DNA of 64,000 bases from Dolomitihabitans soli (GTDB lineage Bacteria; Actinomycetota; Actinomycetes; Streptosporangiales; Streptosporangiaceae). Below the pieces are notes generated by a model. That model worked only from the letters and a program-made list of their open reading frames with translations. It was not told where the DNA came from and searched no databases. Below, one piece after another: positions 28,258 through 36,370 of the stretch; position 1 is the stretch's first letter, and every line of letters begins with the position of its first letter. Location of the stretch: assembly GCF_022213955.1 (NCBI RefSeq), contig NZ_JAKNTW010000042.1, positions 1 to 64,000 of the forward strand, in the 5' to 3' direction. Position numbers and translations under genes: made by a program.

Positions 28258-28905
28258 GTGCGGCTTGCGCTTTTCGATCTTGATAACACGCTGGTGAACC
28301 TTGACGAGGCTTTCTGCGGGTGGGTGGGCGAGTTCGTTGAGGCGCATGTTTTGGACGACCACGCGGCGGGTTGGTTGCGTGCTCTCGACGCTGCCGGCTA
28401 CCCACACCGTGAGGTGTTCTTCGGCAAGGTGCGGGAGCGGTTCGGGTTGCGGGAGTCGGTGGATGAGCTGTGGCAGGCGTACCGGCGGCGTATGCCGGAT
28501 CTTGTTCGGTGTCGCCCTGAGGTGATGGCTGGGCTGGCAAGGTTGCGGTCGGCAGGGTGGCGGGTCGGGATCGTCACCAACGGGACGGCGGACAACCAGC
28601 TCGGGAAGATCCAGCGGACGGGGTTGGCCGATGCCGTCGACGGGTACGCGCTGTCAGGTGTCGAGGGCATCCGTAAGCCTGATGTCGGGTTGTTCGAGGT
28701 TGCTGCTAAGCGGTGTGGGGTGAGCCTCGCTGACGGGGGATGGATGGTCGGTGACAACCTCGTTGCCGACATCGCTGGAGGGCGTGCGGCGGGGTTGCGA
28801 ACGATCTGGGTTGACCGTGGCACGTGGCCGGGGGAGGAGCACCGTGCGGACCATGTGGTCTCGGATATTCTCGAGGCTATGGCGATCCTGCACGCCGAGG
28901 GATGA
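28258..28905 (+). CDS. HAD-family hydrolase
   Basis: A 215-aa haloacid-dehalogenase-like phosphatase. Motif I is LFDLDNTLVN (nucleophile and acid Asp), motif II IVTNGT, motif III the Lys in GIRKPD, and motif IV MVGDNLVADIAGG. A helical C1 cap lies between motifs I and II. This is the HAD subgroup of small-metabolite phosphatases; the substrate is unknown. GTG 28258 (or 28249) is the start. It is the last gene before attR and has higher GC than the NACHT gene. Confidence 0.85.
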   Translation: MRLALFDLDNTLVNLDEAFCGWVGEFVEAHVLDDHAAGWLRALDAAGYPHREVFFGKVRERFGLRESVDELWQAYRRRMPDLVRCRPEVMAGLARLRSAGWRVGIVTNGTADNQLGKIQRTGLADAVDGYALSGVEGIRKPDVGLFEVAAKRCGVSLADGGWMVGDNLVADIAGGRAAGLRTIWVDRGTWPGEEHRADHVVSDILEAMAILHAEG

Positions 28906-29157
28906 AGGGGAAGCATGCCGTCCGAGACAGGGGAAGGTTCACCCTCTGCCGCGCGGCTTCCGTTTCTCGGGCCTGGCGGCCCTGCGATACGGGTCCACTT
29001 GCCACCGAGTCTCCATGGCTGAGCGCGTTCGCCCAGGTGAATGCTCTTGCCGTACAGCACAGAAGTACAGCAACGCAGCCGCACACCGCCGGTCCACGCC
29101 GCCCCTCAACACACCTCCCAGCAGTCCAAGAAGGCTATGGCCACGCCTGTGCCTACA
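28906..29157. other. right inner end of the AICE, no gene
   Basis: Non-coding end of the element, holding the right arm-type repeat. No protein frame is credible. Confidence 0.5.
29048..29071 (+). repeat. right arm-type integrase site
   Basis: 21 of 24 bases match 12502-12525 in direct orientation, 86 bp inside attR. Both hold TACAGC half-sites with the same internal spacing. Read as integrase or Xis arm binding. Confidence 0.6.
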
Positions 29158-29204
<47 letters not shown>

Positions 29205-29290
29205 GGGCCGTTCTTGAAACGGCCTGAGAGACGTTGACGGGATCCCGTCTGATCATTGCGATCGGGCGGGATCTTGTCGTTTCAGGGGCT
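29205..29290. repeat. att-flank hairpin repeat, copy 1
   Basis: Starts GGGCCGTTCTTGAAACGGCC (small hairpin), then a long inverted repeat of about 19 bp around the loop at 29264-29266. Related copies lie at 40156 and 53705. This copy lies where the chromosome resumes after attR, so it probably lay directly downstream of tRNA-Ala before the AICE arrived and may have been its terminator. Confidence 0.75.
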
Positions 29291-29814
29291 TTTGTCGAGT
29301 TCAAGGAGCTTGACGAGCGCTACGACTGGAGGGCCGCCTGGCTCGCGGTCATCGATCAGACCACAGGAGCATGGCTGACCGGCGAGTGGCTGGAGCGAGC
29401 ACATCCGTTCATAACGGTTCGCATGCCCGGCGCTCGCCGGTGAGACACGGCGTGGATGGCGGCTCATGTGGTCGAAGCGGGGCAGTGGCTCGCCGCGTTG
29501 ACGGCCGTGGCGGTGCTGACCCGGTCTGGGAGTGGCAGGCGGGTCGCTGGCGCCGGCTCCTTCATGGACAGCGACTTGGCGGCGGTCTCGGTCATCAAGC
29601 GTCTCTTCCTTGATCATCAGATCCGCCGTTGGTTTTACAGTCCCCATGTGGCGGTGCGCACACCCAGATGACCATATGCCTTGCCGGTGCCGTCGGCGGC
29701 TTCGTGATCCTTGAGACGATCGCTCTGGCCAATGTGCTCAGCATATTCCTGCATGATGCAACATTTCAGGGTCTTGGTACGTCTTAGCCGGGATGAACGA
29801 GAGGACTCCTCCCC
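29291..29814. other. gap with a possible gene fragment
   Basis: Frame ending at 29443 (FVEFKELDERYDWRAAWLAV, then TTGAWLTGEWLERAHPF) reads like the tail of a protein but has no start, so it may be a remnant. The rest has no gene. The 3' end carries a possible ECF promoter for the sigma gene: GCAAC at 29758-29762 and CGTCTT at 29780-29785, 17 bp apart. Confidence 0.4.
29758..29785 (+). promoter_or_regulatory. ECF-type promoter of the sigma gene
   Basis: GCAAC and CGTCTT separated by 17 bp, 30 bp before the GTG start. The AAC and CGTC elements are the usual ECF-type -35 and -10, which suggests that the sigma factor drives its own gene. Confidence 0.45.
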
Positions 29815-30294
29815 GTGGATGACGCATCAGACTTTGCGCATTTCGCTGCCAATCGGGCTGATGCGCTGTTCCGCTTTGGCTACATGCTCACTGGCAACCC
29901 GCACGACGCCGCCGACCTGGTTCAGGAGGCGTTGGCACGGCTGCGCAGTTCGTGGCCCCGCGTGCAGCGCAAGCATGACCCGGAGGGCTACGTGAAAACC
30001 ACGATCATCCGGCTGCACATCTCCATTTGGAGGCGGCGCAGGCGCGAAGTCCTGGCTTGGGAGGTGCCTGACCAGCCGCAATCGGTGACGGAGTCGCCGC
30101 TGGACCTATGGGACGAACTTGCCAAACTGCCCAAGCGGCAGCGTGCCGTACTTGTCCTTCGTTACTACGAGGATCGGTCGGATGCCGAGATCGCCCAGTT
30201 GCTTGGCATTTCTCCGGGAACAGTGCGGAGCCAGGCATCCCGCGCCCTGGACAAACTGCGCGACACCGTCGCCCCGCTGAGGAGTTTGCGATGA
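29815..30294 (+). CDS. SigE-family ECF RNA polymerase sigma factor
   Basis: A 159-aa sigma factor. Region 2 contains ALFRFGYMLTGNPHDAADLVQEALARL, region 4 LPKRQRAVLVLRYYEDRSDAEIAQLLGISPGTVRSQASRALDKLR, typical of the actinobacterial SigE family (SigE70). GTG 29815 is the start. The next gene begins inside its stop (ATGA), and encodes a membrane-anchored partner, so the pair is a classic sigma/anti-sigma operon. Confidence 0.92.
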   Translation: MDDASDFAHFAANRADALFRFGYMLTGNPHDAADLVQEALARLRSSWPRVQRKHDPEGYVKTTIIRLHISIWRRRRREVLAWEVPDQPQSVTESPLDLWDELAKLPKRQRAVLVLRYYEDRSDAEIAQLLGISPGTVRSQASRALDKLRDTVAPLRSLR

Positions 30295-31445
30295 ACGACG
30301 TTGAAAAGGTGCTGCGCCAGACGTTTGCCGGCGCGGAGGCACGGGTCCCGCCCACGCCTCCGGATCTGCTGCGCCAGGTGACCGTACGGCAGGCCCGGCG
30401 CAGACGCCGCGGCCGGGTGGCGGTTGCCGCGGTGGCCACCGGTCTCGTGGTCGGGGTGACGTCGGCCGTGGTATGGCGGGCTCCCGAAACGCAACCTGCC
30501 ATCACGCCGCAACCCATCATCACGGAGAAGCTCGCGCCGCCGGTGGAACAGGTGCTGCCTTCGGTGACCGCGGAGGTCTCCCGGAAGGTCCCGAATGGTG
30601 AGGCGTTCACGCCAAAGCTGTTCATCGATTCACGGACCATGCTCGGATACGTGTCGAAGAAAGGCTACGATCCTGCACCTGAGTTGTGGACTTATCGCGT
30701 GGACTCGGAGACCTTTCGGCGTTTGACGACCATCGATTATCCCATCGCGCCGGTGGACTCACTGGCAATAGGCGAAGGCGTGATCGCCTGGTTTAAGTAT
30801 GTGGACCGGAACATCCACATCATGACAATTCCGGTTACGGGGGGCACTCCCCAGACGGTGGTCTCGTTCCCAGCCGAGTTGGATGTGGACAAGGTGCACG
30901 GGGACTCCATATACGGTGTCGACCTGGCCATTGGGGATGGCAAGATCTTCTGGTCGTCGACCAAGTCGGGCGGTGTCAATCAAGTTCCGGTGTCGGGCGG
31001 CGAGCCGTCGTTCGCCGCAGGTACGGAGGGGCTGCGTCTCTTCCGTTGGCCCTGGGCGGGGCGTCCGACCGATGAACGGCCAGTGGGCATGACAAATCTG
31101 CTGAACGTGAGCACCGGGGAGAGGCTCTACGATCCCGTGCGGGCACAGTGCGACGTGATCTGGTGCATCACCGGCGACCAGGCAACCCGCCGAGACGGCA
31201 GCCAGACTGTGGACCTGCCGGGCAGTAGCCCTCGGTCACTCGTCGCCGATCGCTTCGTCACCATCGATCACGTCGACGAGCAGGGACGGAAGGCTCAAGC
31301 GATCTTTGATCTCGCCACATCACAGCTCGGCAGGCTGTGGATCCAAAACGACCGCGAGGCGTCCCCCACCCTCTACACCGACACGGACATGCTCTACTTC
31401 AAGCGTGGCGACAAGTGGGTCGTCATTCACAACCCCGACCGTTAG
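30291..31445 (+). CDS. membrane-anchored beta-propeller protein, probable anti-sigma partner
   Basis: A 384-aa type II membrane protein. The cytoplasmic N-terminus (1-44) is short and ends in a basic stretch RQARRRRRGR, a helix spans about 45-63 (VAVAAVATGLVVGVTSAVVW), and the large outer part has repeated beta motifs (IGEGVIAWFKY, IGDGKIFWSST, PVTGGTPQT, PVSGGEPSF) like a TolB/WD-type propeller. ATG 30291 overlaps the sigma stop and follows GAGGAG. No ZAS zinc motif, so the anti-sigma role is inferred from position and topology. Confidence 0.72.
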   Translation: MNDVEKVLRQTFAGAEARVPPTPPDLLRQVTVRQARRRRRGRVAVAAVATGLVVGVTSAVVWRAPETQPAITPQPIITEKLAPPVEQVLPSVTAEVSRKVPNGEAFTPKLFIDSRTMLGYVSKKGYDPAPELWTYRVDSETFRRLTTIDYPIAPVDSLAIGEGVIAWFKYVDRNIHIMTIPVTGGTPQTVVSFPAELDVDKVHGDSIYGVDLAIGDGKIFWSSTKSGGVNQVPVSGGEPSFAAGTEGLRLFRWPWAGRPTDERPVGMTNLLNVSTGERLYDPVRAQCDVIWCITGDQATRRDGSQTVDLPGSSPRSLVADRFVTIDHVDEQGRKAQAIFDLATSQLGRLWIQNDREASPTLYTDTDMLYFKRGDKWVVIHNPDR

Positions 31446-31488
31446 TCCCGCGCGACCACGAAGCTGTCAGTACCTGAAGGCGCCGAAC

Positions 31489-31530
31489 AGCTGGGAAACG
31501 ATCAGTTATGTTGCGGGAAGCGATCATCGC
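31489..31530. repeat. GGGAARCGATC repeats
   Basis: GGGAAACGATC (31492) and GGGAAGCGATC (31515) lie in tandem about 23 bp apart. The same motif pair, or a single copy, occurs at 40098, 51913 and 53626-53651, mostly just before the att-flank hairpin repeats. Confidence 0.5.
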
Positions 31531-31560
31531 CATCCCCGACACGGTGCAGGCCACGCATAT

Positions 31561-31578
31561 TCGTGAACACCCCACCCA
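31561..31578 (+). repeat. 18-bp direct repeat, left copy
   Basis: TCGTGAACACCCCACCCA is repeated exactly at 40138-40155. To the right of this copy stands AICE left-end sequence; to the right of the other stands AICE right-flank sequence. Together they look like att sites of a second insertion of about 8.6 kb. Confidence 0.65.
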
Positions 31579-31645
31579 TGTCAAAGGCCACTTCCTCCTG
31601 TCGGAAGTGGCCTTTTTTTGGTGCCGTACAGCAGCGAAATACAGC
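31579..31645 (+). repeat. second copy of the AICE left inner end
   Basis: Matches 12461-12525 with few changes: TGTC, the 12-bp-stem terminator, the T-run (7 T here) and the arm-type 24-mer (31622-31645), which is identical to the left arm. No integrase gene follows it, so it is a relic. Confidence 0.8.
31584..31619. terminator. intrinsic terminator in the AICE-end relic
   Basis: Same stem as at 12466-12499 followed by seven T. It is positioned to end transcription of the sigma/anti-sigma operon. Confidence 0.8.
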
Positions 31646-31910
31646 CATTGACCAGCCGATCGATCTCCACGACCGCATCCGCTGGCAGCTCGCCGACCGG
31701 AACGGCATCGGCGGCGGCCGGTCGAGCATGGCGGCCACCCGCGAGCAGACGAGCCAAGTCGCAGGTCGCCGTTCGCATGATCTCTCGCAAACCTGCGGCC
31801 CGCTCGAAGCGGGCTCGACAGGAGCGCACGATGCGCTCGCCGCGCCCGGGCCGCTCCGCAGGGCTGCAAGGCGCCGCTGCCGTCATGACCGGGAACCGCT
31901 TCGTATGTAT
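31646..31910. other. gap before the MFS operator, no clear gene
   Basis: High-GC sequence between the relic and the MFS promoter. Open frames on both strands have no ribosome site or family features. Confidence 0.4.
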
Positions 31911-31943
31911 TTGTACGATAGTACTAGTTGTACTATCGTACAA
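31911..31943. promoter_or_regulatory. 33-bp palindromic TetR-type operator
   Basis: Perfect 14-bp arms, TTGTACGATAGTAC and GTACTATCGTACAA, around TAGTT. The right arm contains a -10-like TACTAT (31931-31936) and ends two bases before the MFS ATG at 31946. Repressor binding would cover the promoter, and the mRNA would have almost no leader. Confidence 0.85.
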
Positions 31944-31945
31944 AC

Positions 31946-33490
31946 ATGTCGTTGGAGAAGAATGTCACAACGCCTGCCGGGCCTCGGCGTGCCGGTGGGC
32001 GGGAGTGGTTCGGGCTGGGGCTGCTGGCGTTGCCGACCGTGCTACTGGGGCTCGACGTCACGGTGCTGTACCTGGTGTTGCCGAGCATGGCCGCCGAGCT
32101 GAACCCCACGGCCACACAGACGATGTGGATCATGGACGCCTACGGCTTCTTCATCGCCGGTCTCCTCATCACGATGGGGACGCTGGGAGACCGGATCGGC
32201 AGGCGACGCCTGCTGATGATCGGAGTTGCGGCGTTCGCGGCCGTCTCCGTCCTCGCCGCGTTCGCCCCGAGCTCCGGTCTTCTGATCCTGGCTCGCGCGC
32301 TGCTGGGCATCGCGGGCGCCACGCTCATGCCCTCGACCCTGTCGCTGATCAGCAACATGTTCGCCGACGTACGGCAGCGGGCCGTGGCCATCGGCGTGTG
32401 GGCGACCATGTTCGCCCTCGGTATGGCGGCCGGTCCGGTGGTGGGCGGTGCCCTGGTCGACCGGTTCTGGTGGGGAGCGGCCTTCCTGATCGCGGTGCCG
32501 GTGGCGGTGATCGTCTTGGCCTGCGCGCGTGCGCTGCTACCCGAGTACGCGGTACCCGGTGAAGGCCGGCTGGATCTCGTCAGCGTCGCCCTGTCGCTGG
32601 TCGCCATCTTGCCGGTGGTCTATGCCGTGAAGAACCTCGCCACGCACGGGGTCGATGCGCTGACGTTGGTACTCGTGCTGATCGGTGCGGCTGCGGGGAT
32701 CGTCTTCGTCCGCAGGCAGCTCCGGCTCGCCTCCCCACTGCTGGACGTGACGCTGTTCGCCGACCGCGCCTTCTCCGCCGCCCTGGCGGTTCTGCTGATC
32801 GGGCTCGTCGGTGTGGGAGGCACGATGTACCTGGTCACCCAGTTCCTGCAACTGGTCGAGGGGCTCTCGCCGGCGGTGGCCGGATTGTGGATGGGTCCAC
32901 CCGCACTGGCGATGTTCGCCGCCGCCATCGGCGCCCCGATCGTGGCCAGGCGCATCCGGCCAGGGACGGTCATGGCGGCGACCCTGGGGCTCTCCCTGAT
33001 CGGATACGCGCTCCTCGCCACAGCGGACACCGACAGCGCGGTGAGCGTCGTGATCGGTTTCGCCTTCGTCTACCTCGGCCTCGGAGCCATCGCGGCGCTG
33101 GGCACCGACATCGTCGTCGGGGCCGCTCCAGCGACGAAGTCCGGATCGGCGGCGGCGATGTCCGAGACCGTGCAGGAACTCGGCCTCGCCGTGGGGGTCG
33201 CCCTGCTCGGCAGTCTCACCACGGCCGTCTACCGGTCTCAGGTCCAGGCGCCCTCGGACGTGCCGGTCGGGATCGCCGACCGTGTCACCGACAGCCTGAG
33301 CGGCGTCCTCGCGGTTTCCGGCCGGGTCCCGCCAGAGACACTCCACGGTGCCCGGGAAGCGTTCACCACCGGGCTGAACACCGCCTCCCTCATCGCGGGG
33401 GCCGCGATCGTCGCGGTGACCGCGCTGTGCCTGCTCACGCTCAGGCACATCCGCCCCATCGGGGAAACCTCGCCTGATCGTCTAACCTGA
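31946..33490 (+). CDS. DHA2-family MFS drug exporter
   Basis: A 514-aa, 14-helix proton-coupled pump. Motif D1 is GLDVTVLYLVLPSMAAEL, motif A GTLGDRIGRRRLL, and motif C lies in the WATMFALGMAAGPVVGGAL region. Such pumps export disinfectants or antibiotics. ATG 31946 lies two bases after the operator with no ribosome site, which suggests leaderless translation. The following TetR gene starts 16 bp after its stop and should repress it. Confidence 0.9.
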   Translation: MSLEKNVTTPAGPRRAGGREWFGLGLLALPTVLLGLDVTVLYLVLPSMAAELNPTATQTMWIMDAYGFFIAGLLITMGTLGDRIGRRRLLMIGVAAFAAVSVLAAFAPSSGLLILARALLGIAGATLMPSTLSLISNMFADVRQRAVAIGVWATMFALGMAAGPVVGGALVDRFWWGAAFLIAVPVAVIVLACARALLPEYAVPGEGRLDLVSVALSLVAILPVVYAVKNLATHGVDALTLVLVLIGAAAGIVFVRRQLRLASPLLDVTLFADRAFSAALAVLLIGLVGVGGTMYLVTQFLQLVEGLSPAVAGLWMGPPALAMFAAAIGAPIVARRIRPGTVMAATLGLSLIGYALLATADTDSAVSVVIGFAFVYLGLGAIAALGTDIVVGAAPATKSGSAAAMSETVQELGLAVGVALLGSLTTAVYRSQVQAPSDVPVGIADRVTDSLSGVLAVSGRVPPETLHGAREAFTTGLNTASLIAGAAIVAVTALCLLTLRHIRPIGETSPDRLT

Positions 33491-33505
33491 TGTCCGGGAG
33501 GGAGC

Positions 33506-34087
33506 ATGGGAGACGACGACAGGTCAACGGACGGACGCAAAGCCAGAGGCCACAAGCGCCGAACCGAGATCATCGACGCCACCTTGGCAGTCGTCCAGCG
33601 CGACGGAGCGGCCGGAGTGACTCACCGCACCGTCGCCAAGGAAGCCGGCATTCCCGTCAGCCTGAGCACCTACTACTTCGCCACCCTCGACGACCTGCTC
33701 GTCGCCGCCCTGACCAGCGTCACCGAGGCATACACCGCGCGCATCCGTCACATCATCGACAACCGCGACGACAAGCTGCGCGGCCTTGCCGAGCTCATCG
33801 CCGAATCCGCCGGCACCGGACGCGAACGCGCACTGGCCGAACGCGAATTGTCCACTCTCGCCGCGCGACGGCCCGCCCTGCGCCCCATCGCCCGCCGCTG
33901 GCGCGAGCACGTCGCCGAGCTCGCCCAGCGCTGCACCGACTCCCCCGACGCCGTGACCGCGGTGGTCGCGGCCTCTGACGGACTCTGCGCCGCCATCCTG
34001 ATCGACAACGCACCCGGCGACCCCGGCTACGTGCACGCCGTCTTGCGGCAGGCACTCGGCGTCCAGCCCGAGGCGACCAGGCAGTGA
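33506..34087 (+). CDS. TetR-family repressor
   Basis: A 193-aa regulator. N-terminal HTH: KRRTEIIDATLAVVQRDGAAGVTHRTVAKEAGIPVSLSTYYF in two parts, ending in the typical STYYFATLDDLLVAAL. The C-terminal half is all-helical and would bind the pump substrate. GGGAGGGAGC precedes ATG 33506. Co-transcribed with the MFS gene, so repression at the 31911-31943 operator would be a feedback loop. Confidence 0.9.
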   Translation: MGDDDRSTDGRKARGHKRRTEIIDATLAVVQRDGAAGVTHRTVAKEAGIPVSLSTYYFATLDDLLVAALTSVTEAYTARIRHIIDNRDDKLRGLAELIAESAGTGRERALAERELSTLAARRPALRPIARRWREHVAELAQRCTDSPDAVTAVVAASDGLCAAILIDNAPGDPGYVHAVLRQALGVQPEATRQ

Positions 34088-34108
34088 CCCGCAGTTCGCC
34101 CCGGCGAC

Positions 34109-34395
34109 CTACTGGTGTCCCAAAGCGGGTCCGCGTGCTGCCGCGACTGCGGCGAAGACGGCGTGGGCCTGATCGATCGCCTCAGGGTAGGTCTGGGCCC
34201 TGTCGTGTACGGCGAGGGCGCGGTAGATGCCGGCCAGGCTCGGGCTCTGCCTTGCGTTTTGCCGGTGGGGATGATCAGGCCGGGCCGGAAGGCCCCCACG
34301 GTCTCGCCGGCAGCCTTTCGGCGCAGGATGGTGTGCAACATGTCGTCGGTGATGACCAGGGCCGGGCCGCCGTGCTTTTCCTCAGCACCGCCCAC
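34109..34395 (-). pseudogene. frameshifted resolvase/HTH-like fragment
   Basis: One frame reads GPALVITDDMLHTILRRKAAGETVGAF and GLIIPTGKTQGR; after a one-base shift at about 34240 a second frame continues PSLAGIYRALAVHDRAQTYP and EAIDQAHAVFAAVAA to a stop at 34109. The joined sequence resembles the small HTH proteins or tails of serine recombinases. No intact start remains. A sign of past mobile activity. Confidence 0.55.
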
Positions 34396-34446
34396 AAGCC
34401 ATCTTCCGATTCAACACCTGAGCGGAGACCTTGAGGCGTCCGCGGG

Positions 34447-35100
34447 TCACGGCTGTCCGGGCGTCCGCGGAACGAGCAGCCCGCGGTTGAACGCCTCGGT
34501 GACGGCGGCGGCGCGGTCGTTCACCCCGAGCTTGGTGTAGATGTTCAGCAGGTGGGACTTGACAGTGGCCTCCGTGATGAACAGCCGAACGGCCGCCTCG
34601 CGGTTGGTGTTCCCGGCCGCCACAAGTTCGAGGACCTCCAGCTCGCGGGGGCTGAGCAGCTGCGGCGTGGGTGCCCGCATCCGGTTCATCAGCCGGGCCG
34701 CCACCGAGGGGGACAGCACGCTCTCGCCCCTGGCCGCGGCCCGCGCACCACGCAGCAGTTCCTCCCGGGGGGAGTCCTTGAGGAGGTAGCCGGTAGCGCC
34801 CGCCTCGATCGCCGGCAGGACGTCGGTGTCGGAGTCGTAGGTCGTCAGCACCAGCACGCGCGCGCTGACGCCGAGCCGGGCCAGCTCGATGATCGCGGCC
34901 AGCCCGTCCATGCCCGGCATGCGCAGGTCCATCAGAATCACGTCGGGCCGCAGTTCCTGGGCCAGCCGCACCACGTCGGCGCCGTCCGCGGCCGCGCCCA
35001 GCACCTCGAATCCGGGCGCGGAGGCGAACATGCTGCTCAGCCCATCCCTGACAACAGGATGGTCGTCGGCGATCAGCAGCCGGATCGGGGTGCCGGTCAT
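34447..35100 (-). CDS. NarL/LuxR-family response regulator
   Basis: A 217-aa regulator. The receiver has the acidic pocket DD (IADDHPVVRDGL), phospho-acceptor Asp in ILMDLRMPGMDG, Thr in VLTTYD and Lys in YLLKD. The output domain is a LuxR HTH (LSPRELEVLELVAAGNTNREAA, then EATVKSHLLNIYTKLGVNDR). ATG 35100 overlaps the stop of the kinase gene (ATGA), so they are coupled. Together with the ABC genes upstream it forms one leftward operon. Confidence 0.94.
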   Translation of the reverse strand: MTGTPIRLLIADDHPVVRDGLSSMFASAPGFEVLGAAADGADVVRLAQELRPDVILMDLRMPGMDGLAAIIELARLGVSARVLVLTTYDSDTDVLPAIEAGATGYLLKDSPREELLRGARAAARGESVLSPSVAARLMNRMRAPTPQLLSPRELEVLELVAAGNTNREAAVRLFITEATVKSHLLNIYTKLGVNDRAAAVTEAFNRGLLVPRTPGQP

Positions 35101-36335
35101 GCGCCGCTCCCGGTCAGCGGACAAGGGACGCAGGCCGAGATGCCGGCGCCGGCGCCGGGCTCGGACTCGACGCGCAGACTGCCGGACAGCCCTTCCACGC
35201 GCTGCCGCATGATCGTCAGGCCGAACCCGCCAGGCTCAAGGCTCGCAAGGTCGAAGCCCTTGCCGTCGTCGCGCACGTCCAGTGCCACCTCCTGCTCCAG
35301 ATAGGACAGTGTCACCCCGACTCTGCTCGCGCCCGCGTGTCTGGCCACGTTGGCCAGCGCCTCCTGCGCCGTGCGCAGCAGCGCGAACTCGGCCTCGGGC
35401 ATCATCGGCCGCGCCGTTCCGGTCGTCGTGACCTGGACGGGCAGGCCATGCAGCTTCGACCACCGGTCGGCGACGCCGGCGAGCGCGTCGCTCAGGCGCG
35501 CGGTCCGCAGCGGCTCGGGCCGGAGCGCGTCGACCGAGCGCCGCGCCTCGGTCAGGCTCTCCCTCGCCAGGTTCTTGACGGCGTCGAAGGGCCGGCGCCA
35601 CGGCGCCGGGACCTCGTGCATCTGCTCGGCCGCCTGGAGTTGCGCGATGATGCCGGTGAGCCCCTGCGCCAGAGTGTCATGGATCTCGCGGGCCATCCGC
35701 CGGCGCTCGTCGAGCACGCCCGCCTCCCTGGCCTGGGCGAGCAGTTGGGCATGCAGGCCGGCGTTCTCGGCGAGCGACGCCTCCAGCAGCCGGTTCATCC
35801 GGCTCAGCTCGTCGAGGGTCTGCTCGCGCCGCTCCTCCTCCTTCTCGGCGAGCCGCAGGACCCAGGCGCAGCTGCACATCATGGCGATGTTGAAGGCGAC
35901 GATGGTCACGTGCATCGCCAGGCCGAGCGCGTCCGTCTTGGGGATGCCGGACGCCTGCGCCGTACCGGCCAGGACCGCCGCGGCGGCCACGCCCAGCAGC
36001 CGCCACGGCCAGCGCAGGACCGTGAAGGAGTAGATGTAGGCGGCAGGGGTGAAGAGCCCGAAAGCGGGGTGACGGGCCACCAGGACCGCGGTGATCACGA
36101 GCACCCCCGCGACGAACACCCCCATGATCCGTGGCCGGTCCCACCAGCCGGGACGCAGGGTGAACATGCCGAGCATCCACGCGGCCGCCAGCCCGCACAG
36201 GCCGAGGTCGATGAGCAAGGAGCCGCCCGCCCAGTCCTCCACGATCATCAGGATCGCGACGAGGAGCGCCAGTAGCGCGTACGGCACCACGTTGACCAGA
36301 AGGAACGGCGGCTGTTGCGAAATCTTCCTGCTCAA
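35097..36335 (-). CDS. sensor histidine kinase (DesK/NarX-like)
   Basis: A 412-aa kinase. About six membrane helices fill residues 10-150, followed by a coiled coil (EKEEERREQTLDELSRMNRLLEAS in part). The HisKA_3 box is MAREIHDTLAQGLTGI with the phosphorylated His, then the HATPase_c domain with TAQEALANVARHAGAS (N box) and DVRDDGKGFD (G box). The start is probably TTG 36335 behind GGGAG; the frame is open further upstream but only as a shadow of the permease. Cell-envelope or drug stress is the likely signal. Confidence 0.9.
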   Translation of the reverse strand: MSRKISQQPPFLLVNVVPYALLALLVAILMIVEDWAGGSLLIDLGLCGLAAAWMLGMFTLRPGWWDRPRIMGVFVAGVLVITAVLVARHPAFGLFTPAAYIYSFTVLRWPWRLLGVAAAAVLAGTAQASGIPKTDALGLAMHVTIVAFNIAMMCSCAWVLRLAEKEEERREQTLDELSRMNRLLEASLAENAGLHAQLLAQAREAGVLDERRRMAREIHDTLAQGLTGIIAQLQAAEQMHEVPAPWRRPFDAVKNLARESLTEARRSVDALRPEPLRTARLSDALAGVADRWSKLHGLPVQVTTTGTARPMMPEAEFALLRTAQEALANVARHAGASRVGVTLSYLEQEVALDVRDDGKGFDLASLEPGGFGLTIMRQRVEGLSGSLRVESEPGAGAGISACVPCPLTGSGA

Positions 36336-36370
36336 AACTCCCTCTCCCCGCGGGATTCTATTCCCAGCGT

